Positions 35,813-45,742 of a DNA stretch of 64,000 bases are shown one piece after another (position 1 is the first letter of the stretch; each line of letters starts with the position of its first letter). The notes beneath the pieces were generated by a model. That model worked only from the letters and a program-made list of their open reading frames with translations, was not told the origin of the DNA and searched no databases. Made by a program: the position numbers and the translations under genes. Source of the DNA: Hugenholtzia roseola DSM 9546 (GTDB lineage Bacteria > Bacteroidota > Bacteroidia > Cytophagales > Bernardetiaceae); contig NZ_KE383884.1 of the NCBI RefSeq assembly GCF_000422585.1, positions 48,107-112,106 on the forward strand, written 5' to 3'.

Positions 35813-38233
35813 ATGAAATATTCACAAATTAGAGAAGAAGAGCTTAAAAATAAGGTTGCAGAAACGTACTTTGCTCCTTACGATTGCACGCGCATTGTGG
35901 GCAATATAGACTTTTGTGTGCTATTGCGGCAGGATTTGCCCAGCATTTTTGAGGCACAGAGCCTGCTTTGGGCAGAGGCAAAAAAAGGCACTGCCGACCC
36001 ACTTCTTTCCCTTACCCAACTTATTCTCACCATTGGAAAGGCGCGAACTTTCGATATTTTCCTGCCACCTGCCTTTTTAGGGGCTTTTGATGCGGAAAAA
36101 ATTGCGTTCATTCCATACAATGAAGTTCAGGATATTTTCTATCTAAATGATTTTAATTGGAACGTTACGCCTTCAAATTACGACACAAAGGAGTTTAAAC
36201 TAATTTACAAAAAAGTAAAAGATACACTCGAAAAGGCGACCTTTTTGTTTTACTATGAAGCTGATAATCAAGAACTTGAAAAGTTTATTGCCCAAAATTT
36301 TGTTTCCGATAGGTCAGAACTTGCCAAAATAAGAATAGACAAAAACAACTTTATTTCTATTTACAATAAATGGCTCAAAACCGTAAAACCTACGATTGCG
36401 GTGAACTGGGATTTGACGCAAAAAGTGGGCATCATCGATGGCGATTTTTATTTAGCCGACTTGCTTTCAAAAGAAAACGAAACTTTAAAAGATAAATTAT
36501 TCGTTTTACTTAGACAAAATATTTATGAATTAGACAGAAAAATTGACGAACTCGGCATGTTTAGTTCGCGAAAAACTGCCTTCAACGACCAACAAAAAGC
36601 ACACGCCCAATTTTGGAACAAATACGAAAGACCGCCAAGCGAAGCCTATTGGGACTACATTGTCGCACGTAGAGATTTGCTTGTGCCGCAGGATATTAGG
36701 GAGCGAAAGGGTAGTTTTTTTACGCCCCAAATGTGGGTAGAGCTTTCACAAAAATACCTATCAGACCTATTAGGCGAAGATTGGCAGGACGAATATTACA
36801 TCTGGGACTGTGCAGCAGGAACGGGTAATTTATTAACAGGTTTGACTAATAAATACCACATTTGGGCTTCTACTTTGGACAAACAAGACGTAGATGTGAT
36901 GCACGACCGTATCAAAAATGGTGCAAACTTATTAGAACAACAAGTTTTTCAATTTGACTTTTTAAATGATGATTTTAGCAAACTACCTCAAAATTTGCAG
37001 GAAGTTTTAAACAATCCAAACAAAAGAAAAAAACTTATTATTTATATCAATCCCCCTTATGCGGAAGCCCCAAACAAAGACTTCACAAGGTTAGCCAAAA
37101 AGTCGGTACAACAATCTAAAACGAATGAAAAATATGCAAACCTTTTAGGGCAGGGCAATAGAGAACTGTTTGCGCAATTTCTTACTCGCATCTACCAAGA
37201 AATTCCCGATTGTATAATCGCACATTTTTCTACTTTAAAAATTTTAAAGGGACAACATTTTATCAATTTTCGCACGCATTTTTTAGCACGATTAGAAAAA
37301 CTCTTTGTCATGCCTGCCGATACTTTCGACAATGTAAAGGGCAAATTTCCTATTGGTTTTTTCATTTGGGACACTGCCAAAAAAGAAAAATTTGAACACA
37401 TTGTAGCAGAAGTATATGATAAAAAAGGCAAACAAATAGGTCATAAAAATATTGAATCTTATGCAAATGGCGATTACATCAATGACTGGGTGAAACCTTA
37501 TCGCGCCGACGTGTCAAAAAATCAACTCATTGGCAAGTTTCCCTTTATGGGAAATGATTTTCAACACCAAAACGCTATCCAAATCAATCACCACCAGATG
37601 ATTTACAACAAGGCAGCAGGGCAGTTTTTTATCAATCAGAAAAATGTCTTGGTTGCTTGTGTTTATTTTGCGGTTCGCAAATGTATAGCAGCCACTTGGC
37701 TAAACGACCGCGACCAATTTTTGCACCCAAACCCCGAATGGGAGGAAGATAAAATTTTTCAGCACGACTGTTTGGTTTATACGTTATTTAAAAATAACAT
37801 TCAATCTAAATATGGTACAAATCATTGGATTCCCTTTACAGAAAAAGAAGTAGAAGCACCTGCCAAATTCGAAAGCGATTTTATGGCGCGATACTTAGCA
37901 GGTAAGGTCGATACCAATATTAGCACCGATTTATTTCATAAAATAGAAAAAAACAAACAAAAACCCTTAGTATTTTCAAAAGAAGCGACCCAAACCTTAG
38001 CCGCAGGAAGAGAACTTTGGAAATATTATCAGGCGCAGCCACACCAAAATGTCAATGCTTCTTTTTACGATATTCGCGCTTATTTTCAGGGGCGTAATCA
38101 GAAAGGCAAGATGAATAGCAGCAGCGAAGATGAAACTTATCATACACTTTTAAACCACTTGCGCCATCATTTGGACATCTTGGCTATGAAAATTGCCCTT
38201 AAAGTGTATGAATACGGCTTTTTGAAGCGTTAG
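35813..38233 (+). CDS. Type IIG restriction-modification enzyme (fused nuclease and adenine methyltransferase)
   Basis: An 806-residue single-chain defence enzyme. The N-terminal region has a PD-(D/E)XK-like site with Asp33 (GNIDF) and Glu55-x-Lys57 (LLWAEAKKG). A helical linker follows. The methyltransferase core has motif I DCAAGTGNLL near residue 333 (SAM binding) and the catalytic motif IV NPPY near 413, typical of N6-adenine methyltransferases of the Eco57I class. The C-terminal third should hold target recognition. In this class cutting and methylation share one recognition domain, which explains why no separate S or M gene is present. The recognition sequence cannot be read from the protein. 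It stands alone, between a divergent metal cluster and typA, as expected for a mobile defence gene, but no mobile-element ends were seen. Confidence 0.8.
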   Translation: MKYSQIREEELKNKVAETYFAPYDCTRIVGNIDFCVLLRQDLPSIFEAQSLLWAEAKKGTADPLLSLTQLILTIGKARTFDIFLPPAFLGAFDAEKIAFIPYNEVQDIFYLNDFNWNVTPSNYDTKEFKLIYKKVKDTLEKATFLFYYEADNQELEKFIAQNFVSDRSELAKIRIDKNNFISIYNKWLKTVKPTIAVNWDLTQKVGIIDGDFYLADLLSKENETLKDKLFVLLRQNIYELDRKIDELGMFSSRKTAFNDQQKAHAQFWNKYERPPSEAYWDYIVARRDLLVPQDIRERKGSFFTPQMWVELSQKYLSDLLGEDWQDEYYIWDCAAGTGNLLTGLTNKYHIWASTLDKQDVDVMHDRIKNGANLLEQQVFQFDFLNDDFSKLPQNLQEVLNNPNKRKKLIIYINPPYAEAPNKDFTRLAKKSVQQSKTNEKYANLLGQGNRELFAQFLTRIYQEIPDCIIAHFSTLKILKGQHFINFRTHFLARLEKLFVMPADTFDNVKGKFPIGFFIWDTAKKEKFEHIVAEVYDKKGKQIGHKNIESYANGDYINDWVKPYRADVSKNQLIGKFPFMGNDFQHQNAIQINHHQMIYNKAAGQFFINQKNVLVACVYFAVRKCIAATWLNDRDQFLHPNPEWEEDKIFQHDCLVYTLFKNNIQSKYGTNHWIPFTEKEVEAPAKFESDFMARYLAGKVDTNISTDLFHKIEKNKQKPLVFSKEATQTLAAGRELWKYYQAQPHQNVNASFYDIRAYFQGRNQKGKMNSSSEDETYHTLLNHLRHHLDILAMKIALKVYEYGFLKR

Positions 38234-38386
38234 AAAAAATGTAACAAATTGGAAAAAGAGGCGAAATCTGTATAAAATTGGCAGCCCAACAAAAAGTTTT
38301 TGGTTTCTTAATCTCTAAAACAAGCGATTTGGAAAAAAAAGCGTAATTTTGCAGCCTTAAAAAAATGAACCGTAAGGCACTCTTTT

Positions 38387-40186
38387 ATGCAAAATTTGCG
38401 AAATATAGCGATTATCGCTCACGTAGACCATGGCAAGACGACATTGGTCGACAAAATGCTTTTACATGCGAACCTTTTTAAGTCGCATGAACAACCCGGT
38501 GAGTTGATTATGGACAACAACGAACTGGAACGCGAGCGTGGCATCACGATTTTAGCCAAAAACGTAGCCGTAACCTACAAAGACACCAAAATCAATATCA
38601 TCGACACCCCTGGACACGCCGACTTCGGTGGCGAGGTAGAGCGCGTCTTGAACATGGCAGATGGTGTGCTGCTTTTAGTCGATGCCTTCGAGGGACCGAT
38701 GCCCCAAACGCGCTTCGTACTACAAAAAGCCTTAGACTTGGGCTTGAAACCGATTGTGGTTATCAATAAAGTAGATAAATTGAACTGCCAACCCGAAGAA
38801 GTGCAGGAAAGCGTTTTCGAACTGATGTTCAATTTGGGCGCAACCGAGGAGCAGTTGGAATTTAAGACCGTCTTTGGCTCTGCCAAACAAAACTGGATGG
38901 GCGCGGATTGGCGCAATCCGAGCAACGATATTAGCTATCTTTTAGATACGATTTTGGAAGAAGTGCCTGCGCCTACGGTTTCAGAAGGTACGCCACAGCT
39001 ACAAATTACCTCTTTGGATTATTCGGCTTATATCGGTAGAATTGCTATCGGTCGTCTTTCGCGTGGCGTTTTGGTAGAAGGGCAGCCTGTTAGTTTGGTA
39101 AAACGCGACGGCTCACGTACCGAAAAGACCAAAATTAAGGAACTTTATATTTTTGACGGCTTAGGCAAACGCAAAGTAGAGCGTGTAGAAGCAGGTGAAA
39201 TTTGCGCCGTTGTGGGCATCGAGAATTTCGAAATTGGTGATACGATTGCCGACAGAGAAAACCCCGAAGGCTTGAAGCCTATTGCCATTGATGAGCCTAC
39301 GATGTCGATGCTTTTCACCATCAACGATTCGCCCTTTTTCGGAAAAGAAGGCAAATTTGTTACCTCACGCCACATCAAAGAGCGTTTGGAAAAGGAGATG
39401 GAAAAAAACTTAGCCTTGCGCGTTATCGAAACCGATTCGGCGGATAAGTTCTTGGTCTATGGCAGAGGCGTACTTCACTTGGCAGTTTTGATAGAAACTA
39501 TGCGCCGCGAGGGGTATGAATTGCAGGTAGGACAGCCGCAGGTGCTTTTCAAAGAGATTGACGGTCAGAAGTGCGAACCTGTGGAAGAGCTTACGATTGA
39601 TGCGCCAGAAAATGTATCGGGCAAAGTCATCGAGCTTGTTACGCAACGCAAAGGCGAGATGCTCGAAATGACTCCCAAAGGCGACCGCATGATATTGAAG
39701 TTCCACATTCCTTCGCGTGGCATCATCGGTTTGCGCAATCAGGTCTTGACTGCCACAGCAGGCGAGGCTATCATGGCACACCGCTTTTTAGAATATCAAC
39801 CCTTCAAAGGTGAGATTAGAGGCAGAATCAGCGGCTCTCTTATCGCGATGGAAGGCGGCAATGCCTTTGCGTATAGCTTGGATAAATTGCAGGATAGAGG
39901 CAGATTTTTTATCGAAGCCAACGACGACGTGTATATGGGTCAGGTTATCGGCGAACACACGCGCATGGACGATTTGGTAGTTAATGTTACCAAATCTAAA
40001 AAGCTAACCAACATGCGTGCTTCGGGTTCAGACGACAAGGCACGCATTGCGCCTCCTATCAAGTTTTCGCTTGAAGAGTCGTTGGAATATATCCAAGAAG
40101 ATGAATATGTAGAGGTTACGCCTAAATCTTTGCGCTTGCGTAAGATTTATTTAGACGAAAACGAAAGAAAGCGCAGAGCGAAATAA
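38387..40186 (+). CDS. typA: Ribosome-associated GTPase TypA/BipA
   Basis: A translational GTPase of 599 residues, normal for the family, acting on the 50S subunit during stress and cold growth. Visible motifs are [10 protein letters not shown] (G1), RGITI (G2), [11 protein letters not shown] (G3), NKVD (G4) and GSAKQNW (G5). The C-terminal domain unique to BipA contains [11 protein letters not shown] and [13 protein letters not shown] -7-like box TAATTTTG lies at 38344-38351. A strong terminator follows the stop at 40260-40335. Confidence 0.97.
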   Translation: MQNLRNIAIIAHVDHGKTTLVDKMLLHANLFKSHEQPGELIMDNNELERERGITILAKNVAVTYKDTKINIIDTPGHADFGGEVERVLNMADGVLLLVDAFEGPMPQTRFVLQKALDLGLKPIVVINKVDKLNCQPEEVQESVFELMFNLGATEEQLEFKTVFGSAKQNWMGADWRNPSNDISYLLDTILEEVPAPTVSEGTPQLQITSLDYSAYIGRIAIGRLSRGVLVEGQPVSLVKRDGSRTEKTKIKELYIFDGLGKRKVERVEAGEICAVVGIENFEIGDTIADRENPEGLKPIAIDEPTMSMLFTINDSPFFGKEGKFVTSRHIKERLEKEMEKNLALRVIETDSADKFLVYGRGVLHLAVLIETMRREGYELQVGQPQVLFKEIDGQKCEPVEELTIDAPENVSGKVIELVTQRKGEMLEMTPKGDRMILKFHIPSRGIIGLRNQVLTATAGEAIMAHRFLEYQPFKGEIRGRISGSLIAMEGGNAFAYSLDKLQDRGRFFIEANDDVYMGQVIGEHTRMDDLVVNVTKSKKLTNMRASGSDDKARIAPPIKFSLEESLEYIQEDEYVEVTPKSLRLRKIYLDENERKRRAK

Positions 40187-40213
40187 AGCAGTTATGCGGC
40201 ACTGCGAGCGAAC

Positions 40214-40249
40214 CTTCGAACCTATCTTCGAGCTTATCTTCGAGCCTAT
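40214..40249. repeat. 12-bp tandem repeat, three copies
   Basis: Three units of the form CTTCGA(A/G)C(C/T)TAT directly downstream of typA. They overlap no gene. The array is short and may be slippage in non-coding DNA. Confidence 0.8.
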
Positions 40250-40259
40250 CTTTTAGAAG

Positions 40260-40335
40260 CCACAAGCACAAGCGAAACAAGAATTTTCCCAACAGGCGTT
40301 CTTGAAAAAGGTTGTGCTTGTGGTTTTTCTTTTGT
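40260..40335 (+). terminator. Intrinsic terminator of typA
   Basis: Perfect 12-bp arms CCACAAGCACAA (40260-40271) and TTGTGCTTGTGG (40312-40323), with an inner CAAGAA/TTCTTG pair, then TTTTTCTTTTGTG. Confidence 0.75.
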
Positions 40336-40534
40336 GTAAAAAATTTATTCGAAGCCGCTTTGCAGGGCGTTTTTACAGCGGTCAGAAGGTCAAAAAACGG
40401 GGTTTTGTGCTTCACACAAGCTTCCTGAACCCCCACCCTGCCCTCCCCCCATAGGGGAGGGTTCGAAAACCAAATCATTTTTTTTTGCATAAATGCAAAA
40501 AAATGATACCGAATAACAGCCCCTCCCTTTGGGG

Positions 40535-40707
40535 CAGTAATGTTAAGTTCTGTAAAAAGTCTTGTTTTGTCAAATTTGACACGAAATAAAATTTGGACAG
40601 AACCCTATTTTTGGGTTTGAAAATCCTTTTTTATTTCAATCGCACTGCGGACAAGGCAATGCCTTGTCCCTACATTTGACTCCGATTTTTAGAATTTAAC
40701 CTCACTG
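40535..40707 (+). mobile_element. 173-bp non-autonomous element (MITE-like), copy 1
   Basis: Starts CAGTAATGTTAAGTTCT and ends in the near inverted complement AGAATTTAACCTCACTG. The centre has AAATAAAATTTGG and CCTTTTTTATTT arms and the hairpin GGACAAGG..CCTTGTCC (40650-40670). There is no coding capacity. It is nearly identical to the copy at 40821. Confidence 0.75.
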
Positions 40708-40820
40708 CACCCTGCCCTCCCCCCATAGGGGAGGGTTCGAAAACCAAATCATTTTTTTTTGCATAAATGCAAAAAAATGATACCGAATAACAGCCCCTCC
40801 CTTTGGGGGAGGGGTTTGGG

Positions 40821-40993
40821 CAGTAATGTTAAGTTCTGTAAAAAGCCTTGTTTTATCAAATTTGACACGAAATAAAATTTGGACTGACCCCTATTTTTGG
40901 GTCTGAAAGTCCTTTTTTATTTCAATCTCACTGCGGACAAGGCAATGCCTTGTCCCTACATTTGAATCTAATTTTTAGAATTTAACATCACTG
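40821..40993 (+). mobile_element. 173-bp non-autonomous element (MITE-like), copy 2 with flanking duplication
   Basis: Same length and ends as copy 1; here the termini CAGTAATGTTAAGTTCT and AGAATTTAACATCACTG pair better. It is bordered on both sides by GGGGTTTGGG (40811-40820 and 40994-41003), a 10-base direct repeat consistent with a target-site duplication on insertion into the G-rich module. Confidence 0.75.
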
Positions 40994-41143
40994 GGGGTTT
41001 GGGGTGGGGTGCATTTAAGACTTTTATCGTTGCAACAACGCCGCTTTGCAGCAAAAAGTAGGCTACCCTGCGTATTAGACCAAAAGCAAAGATAGGGAAA
41101 AGGCAGTGGCTTATCCCTACAAAAAAACAAAAGCCGAAACGTT

Positions 41144-42043
41144 TTGAAAATCCTAACCTTAGATATTGGCAACACACGCGCAAAGGCGGCTCTTTTCGAA
41201 AGAAAAACGGAGGCGGGAAAGGCACTTGTGGGCTTTCAACCCCTTTTTCAGCACCAAAACTTGACCGACTTTCTATCTGCCCTTCAAAGTTTTTGTGCAA
41301 AAGAGAAAATAGAAGTGGGCGTATTTTCCACTGTACGCAGGCTTGAAGCGGACTTCGAAACTGCCCTTTCGAGTTTGGGTTTTAAATGGCTGCCCTTTCA
41401 GGCGGACGCTCCGCTGCCTATCCAAACAAGCTACCAAACGCCTCACACCTTGGGTTTAGACCGCTTGGCAGGGGTTTTGGGTGCAGATTATCTCTACCCG
41501 AATGAAAAAGTGCTGGTTGTAGATGCAGGCACGTGCATTACCTACGATTTGCTCGATAGGATAGCAACTGAAAAGTCACAAAAAGTAGGCGTGTATCGCG
41601 GCGGCAGTATTAGCTTGGGTTTGCAAATGCGCTGGAACGCCCTTGCGCATTTTACCGCCAAATTGCCCTTGGTGTCGGCTCTGCCTTTGATAGAAGCAGC
41701 ACAAAAGGAAGCAGACTTTTGGGAAAAATGGCATCTCCAACATATAGGCGTGGATACGCATAGCAGCCTTGTAACGGGCGTTTTGAAGGGGCTTTTGGGC
41801 GAAATTGGGTTTCAAATTCAATCTTATTACCAAAAGGAAGGGATAGAAAGGGTCTTGTTTTGTGGGGGCGATACCTCTTTTTTTGAAAATATGGCGAAAA
41901 ATAGCATCTTTGCAAGTTCTTTTCCTGCCCTTGCGCAGGGCAAACTTGCGTTTTCTTTTTGTTACGATTTGCTCTTTTACGGATTATATCATTATACTTG
42001 TCATCAAATTGGGCTGCCGATAGAAAACCCCAACGCACTTTGA
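41144..42043 (+). CDS. coaX: Type III pantothenate kinase
   Basis: First enzyme of coenzyme A synthesis, 299 residues. It has the CoaX motifs LDIGNTRAKAAL (ATP phosphate 1), HTLGLDRLAGVLGA (pantothenate), and VVDAGTCITYDL with the catalytic aspartate. The start is a TTG at 41144; the family N-terminus KILTLDIGNT begins right after it and no ATG is close in frame. An outer-membrane protein gene follows after 49 bases, and then a TPR gene, an arrangement seen in other Bacteroidota. Confidence 0.93.
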   Translation: MKILTLDIGNTRAKAALFERKTEAGKALVGFQPLFQHQNLTDFLSALQSFCAKEKIEVGVFSTVRRLEADFETALSSLGFKWLPFQADAPLPIQTSYQTPHTLGLDRLAGVLGADYLYPNEKVLVVDAGTCITYDLLDRIATEKSQKVGVYRGGSISLGLQMRWNALAHFTAKLPLVSALPLIEAAQKEADFWEKWHLQHIGVDTHSSLVTGVLKGLLGEIGFQIQSYYQKEGIERVLFCGGDTSFFENMAKNSIFASSFPALAQGKLAFSFCYDLLFYGLYHYTCHQIGLPIENPNAL

Positions 42044-42092
42044 CTCTCTTTGTTTGAATGGCTTGGGTGGCATTTGCCTAACTTACCTCTTT

Positions 42093-43430
42093 ATGCACAC
42101 ATCTTTGAAAAACACGTCAGAAACGCGCTTCTATTTTTTAAAAAGTCAGCGAAAAAAAGCACAATGGGTAGCCCTCTGTGCGCTCTGCTTTGTCTTGGTC
42201 GGGAAGTTGCCACTTTTTGGGCAACTTACACAATCGCCCTACTCCCGCTTTGGATTGGGCGATTTGGTGAGCCACTACCACATTAGCCAACAAGGAATGG
42301 GCGGCATGGGAGTCAGTTGGATTAGCCAAACGCAAATCAATTTGCAAAACCCTGCTACTTTGCATTACAACCGCCTCACTACCTTCGACATCGGAATTGG
42401 AGGCGAATACAAAGAGCTAAAAGACGGCAATCAGGTGCGCAAGACCGACTTTGCTGCCAATGTGCAGTATCTGACCTTAGCCTTTCCCGTTATACAGCAG
42501 CGTTGGTCGATAGCCTTAGGCTTTCAACCTTATAGCCACATCAATTACAAGACCGCAACCAAAGCCCTGATTCCCCAAACACCGACTTTTGCCGAATACA
42601 TCTATCAGGGGCGCGGCGGCGTGAGTCAGCTTTTTTTGGCACAGGGGTTTAAAATCATAGAAAATTTGTCTTTGGGCATACAAGCCAACTACAACTTCGG
42701 TGCAACGCGCTACGAAATGCAATCTATTTTAGATGACCCCGGAAATCTTTATATCGTCGAACTTTTAGAGCGCGTCAATTATTCCGACTTACACCTCAAA
42801 TTGGGTTTGCACTACAAATTTTCGCTCCTTCCCAAACAGAAAATCGTCCTCAATATTGGCGCAAGCTATGAACCTGAAAATCAGCTCAATACCACTACCT
42901 TTCAGGCTTTCCAGCGCAAAATCAATTCGGGGGCAGCCATCGATACCGATACTTTGCGGCAGGAATTGAGAGGTGATTTGCTCGTTCCTGAAAAAATAAG
43001 AGGCGGCATTTCGATACAAAGAGGTGCGTCTGATGCGGCTTCTTTGGCACGTCCGATGGCTTTTGCCTTTGGCGTAGATTATGAAAGGCAGGATTGGAGC
43101 AAGGTAGAAAACTTCGCCTTAGCCACAAAAATCTGTATCGGGGGCGAAATTACGCCCAACGTGCGCAGCACAAACCGCTTTTCGCGTAGTACCTACCGCT
43201 TGGGTTTTAGCACCGAAAAAACGCCCTATTTGATAGAAGGCACACAAATTGACAACCGCTACCTTAGCTTTGGCGTTTCCTTAGCCGCCAACAAAGGCTT
43301 TTCTGCCCTTAATCTCTCCTTTGTGGCAGGTGAAAGAGGAAAAGGCTCGCTGATAGAAGAGCGTTATCTACGATTTGGCGTAGGGCTTAATATCACCGAC
43401 CGCTGGTTTGTACGCCCTAAAATCGAATAA
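42093..43430 (+). CDS. Outer-membrane beta-barrel protein beside coaX
   Basis: A 445-residue exported barrel. A signal peptide (WVALCALCFVLVGKLPLFGQ) is followed by SPYSRFGLGDL and NLQNPATLHYN, motifs of a FadL-like outer-membrane family widespread in the phylum. The strand pattern continues to the C-terminus. The start at 42093 is preferred to a TTG at 42054 because it leaves a normal signal peptide. The substrate is unknown. It is probably co-transcribed with coaX and the TPR gene downstream. Confidence 0.75.
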   Translation: MHTSLKNTSETRFYFLKSQRKKAQWVALCALCFVLVGKLPLFGQLTQSPYSRFGLGDLVSHYHISQQGMGGMGVSWISQTQINLQNPATLHYNRLTTFDIGIGGEYKELKDGNQVRKTDFAANVQYLTLAFPVIQQRWSIALGFQPYSHINYKTATKALIPQTPTFAEYIYQGRGGVSQLFLAQGFKIIENLSLGIQANYNFGATRYEMQSILDDPGNLYIVELLERVNYSDLHLKLGLHYKFSLLPKQKIVLNIGASYEPENQLNTTTFQAFQRKINSGAAIDTDTLRQELRGDLLVPEKIRGGISIQRGASDAASLARPMAFAFGVDYERQDWSKVENFALATKICIGGEITPNVRSTNRFSRSTYRLGFSTEKTPYLIEGTQIDNRYLSFGVSLAANKGFSALNLSFVAGERGKGSLIEERYLRFGVGLNITDRWFVRPKIE

Positions 43431-43576
43431 GGCACGCTTTTGGATTTTAGAAAATAAGCCAGGTGAAAGTGCCTGCTACCCTTTAAAAAAGATTCACAAA
43501 GACCCAAAAAATTATATAAAAGGTGGCTTCATTGCGCCTTCTCATTTTATCTCCAACCTATCAACCCCAAAGAACT

Positions 43577-44932
43577 ATGTTGAAAATTAAGACCTTGTGG
43601 AAATTCGTCTTGCTTGTGGCAATGAGCCTAAGCCTACCACAACTCTCAACCTTCGGACAAGATGCCAAATGGGACGATTGCGACCAGCCCGGCTTGGCAC
43701 GTGAAAAATACGCCCTTCTTACCGACGAGGTAAATGCAGGCAATTTCGAGGAAGCGGTCAAACATGCCGAGTGGCTTTTGGAAAAACTACCCAAACTCAA
43801 TCGCGACCTTTACATAAAGGCAGAAAAAGCATACGACGGCTTGGCAGATAAAGCCAAAGAAGCAGGCGACAATCAGGCACGCGCCCAATATATGAAGCGC
43901 ATAGAAGAACTTTATTTGATGCGCCTCCAAAACAAACTCTATCCCGAAGATGAACTCTATGCAAAATTTGCAGACAAGGCTTATTTTATGTGGGTAGAAG
44001 ATGCCGCCAAACTCGATACAATGTATGCCTTTTATACCCAAAATCATAAAATCAACAAAGAATCGGAGTTTTATTCGCAGGCGCACCTAATTTACTATTT
44101 TGATGCCGCAGGGCGTGCTTTCCAAGCCGAAAAAATCACGAATGAAACCCTCAAAAGCACCTACAATACCCTTGTAGAGCTTGCAAAGGCGCGTCAGGCA
44201 AAAGCCACAGACGAAGCCGAAAAGAAAAAATGGCAGGAGTTTGGTATCAATAAGTTGCGCGATTTGGCTACGGTCTATTTCCCCATGACCTGCGAGGAAA
44301 TCAAAAACCTATATGTGCCACAGATGGAAGAAGCACCCGAAGACCTTGACCTGACCAAAATCGTCATCAAACTTTTGGGCGACAATAAATGTACGACCGA
44401 CCCTTTGATGCTTGAACTTTTAGTGAAACTATATGCTAAAGAACCTACCTACGGTTTGGCTGAAACTATCGGTACGCTTTATTTGAGCCAAGATAACCTC
44501 AACGAAGCCTTAGGTTGGTATGAAAAAGCCGTTTCACAAGCCGACACAGGCGAAAAGAAAGGCAAAACGCTTATGATGGTAAGCAAACTACTTTTCCAAA
44601 AATCAAATTACGGCAAAGCACGCGACTACGCCCTTAAAGCCGCTAACGCAGACGGCAGTTTGGCAGGCGAAGCCTATTCTTTGGTAGGCGATATGTATAT
44701 GTCTACTTACAAAACTTGTATGGAAGATGGCAAAAATGCCGTAGAAAAACGCGCTATCTTTTTAGCCGCTTGCGATATGTACCAAAAAGGAGGCAATATG
44801 AGCAAGTATGAAAAATACAAGGCGCAGTTCCCCTCGAAAGAAGAGGTCTTTATTGCCAAACTAAAAGTGGGCGATAGCATCAGCGTAGGCTGTTGGGTAG
44901 GTGGCACTACTATCATTCGCACACGCGACTAA
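43577..44932 (+). CDS. Exported TPR-like protein
   Basis: A 451-residue protein with a signal peptide (LWKFVLLVAMSLSLPQLSTFGQ) and helical TPR-like repeats, for example ETIGTLYLSQDNLNEALGWYEKAV. A cysteine pair early in the chain (CDQPG) and others later (MTCEEI) are not in a known motif. The end VGDSISVGCWVGGTTIIRTRD looks like a small beta unit. It is the third gene of the coaX cluster and is followed by a good terminator. A periplasmic scaffold role is likely but unproven. Confidence 0.75.
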   Translation: MLKIKTLWKFVLLVAMSLSLPQLSTFGQDAKWDDCDQPGLAREKYALLTDEVNAGNFEEAVKHAEWLLEKLPKLNRDLYIKAEKAYDGLADKAKEAGDNQARAQYMKRIEELYLMRLQNKLYPEDELYAKFADKAYFMWVEDAAKLDTMYAFYTQNHKINKESEFYSQAHLIYYFDAAGRAFQAEKITNETLKSTYNTLVELAKARQAKATDEAEKKKWQEFGINKLRDLATVYFPMTCEEIKNLYVPQMEEAPEDLDLTKIVIKLLGDNKCTTDPLMLELLVKLYAKEPTYGLAETIGTLYLSQDNLNEALGWYEKAVSQADTGEKKGKTLMMVSKLLFQKSNYGKARDYALKAANADGSLAGEAYSLVGDMYMSTYKTCMEDGKNAVEKRAIFLAACDMYQKGGNMSKYEKYKAQFPSKEEVFIAKLKVGDSISVGCWVGGTTIIRTRD

Positions 44933-44970
44933 TTTGAACAAGCCGACCTTTTTTTCTGTCTTTTCTTTCC

Positions 44971-45009
44971 AAAAGCCTATGCCCCCTTGTGCATAGGCTT
45001 TTCTTTTTT
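44971..45009 (+). terminator. Intrinsic terminator of the coaX cluster
   Basis: Arms AAAAGCCTATGC (44971-44982) and GCATAGGCTTTT (44991-45002) with an 8-base loop, then CTTTTTTG. Confidence 0.8.
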
Positions 45010-45170
45010 GTATCAAAATAAAAACCCTGCTACAATCGCAAGCCAAAAACGGCGCATATTTTGAAAAACGACAAAAAAGTCGCAATTTTGCCTAAAATAC
45101 TCGCAGACGGTAACGCTCTGCCTGCTTTCGCCCGAAAAAGGCAAAACTATTCTTTTCTTTCTCCCCTTCT

Positions 45171-45680
45171 ATGGAAAAATTATTGTTTTTGAAAGCCGCC
45201 CAAACGGGTTTGCAGATGGCGGCAGGCATTTTCGGTTATGCCTTTTTTTTGCAAATTTTGGGTCAGTCGCCTTTTCGGGAATATGAATTTTTATACCTGC
45301 CTATCTATGCGATTCTGCTTTTTGTGGGCATGTATGGCTTTCGCCAAAAACACAAGGCAGGCAAGCTCAAAGGCGTAGAAGCGATTAGTTTTGGCTTGAC
45401 GGCAAACCTTGTTACCTGTCTTTCTTATGGCGTTTTGCTATGGATTTGGTTGCAATTTTTTCCTCAAATCCTGACCGATTACAAAGAAATGGTCGTAGCC
45501 TACCTAAATGAAGCGCAAAAGGCTGCACCCGAATACTATTCTGACGAATTTGTAGCGGCAGCGCAAAAAGACCTCACCCAAACTACTGCCCTAACCTTAG
45601 CCTTAGACAAAGCCTCTAAATTGTGGCTTATCGGCATGGTGATACAAATGGCGGTCGCGCTTTTTGTAAAGAAAAACTAA
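45171..45680 (+). CDS. DUF4199 family membrane protein
   Basis: A 169-residue protein with four predicted membrane helices: about residues 14-31, 37-56, 70-95 and 148-167. The segment between the third and fourth is polar (MVVAYLNEAQKAAPEYY). This is the layout of DUF4199 proteins, common and uncharacterised in Bacteroidota. pepP begins 62 bases downstream. Confidence 0.7.
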   Translation: MEKLLFLKAAQTGLQMAAGIFGYAFFLQILGQSPFREYEFLYLPIYAILLFVGMYGFRQKHKAGKLKGVEAISFGLTANLVTCLSYGVLLWIWLQFFPQILTDYKEMVVAYLNEAQKAAPEYYSDEFVAAAQKDLTQTTALTLALDKASKLWLIGMVIQMAVALFVKKN

Positions 45681-45742
45681 CTGCACCTTTGCATCTTTCC
45701 TTTTGCTATCTCCCTACTCACTATCTCTATAAAAAACAAAAC

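Larger units (their letters stand above)
40435..40993. repeat. Tandem duplication of a palindromic module plus the 173-bp element
   Basis: Two units follow each other: 40435-40707 and 40709-40993. Each starts with ACCCTGCCCTCC, has a GC-rich palindrome (CCCTCCCCCCATAGGGGAGGG-like), an AT-rich hairpin around GCATAAATGC, then CCCCTCCCTTTGGGG, and ends with a copy of the 173-bp element. The offset is 274 bases at the left and 286 at the element, because the second copy has 12 extra G-rich bases before the element. The rest of the 957-bp gap up to coaX shows no gene. Confidence 0.85.

Noticed and set aside
40461..40480. GGGTTCGAAAACC resembling a tRNA T-arm
   Set aside because: No acceptor, anticodon or D arm can be built around it; it belongs to the duplicated repeat module.
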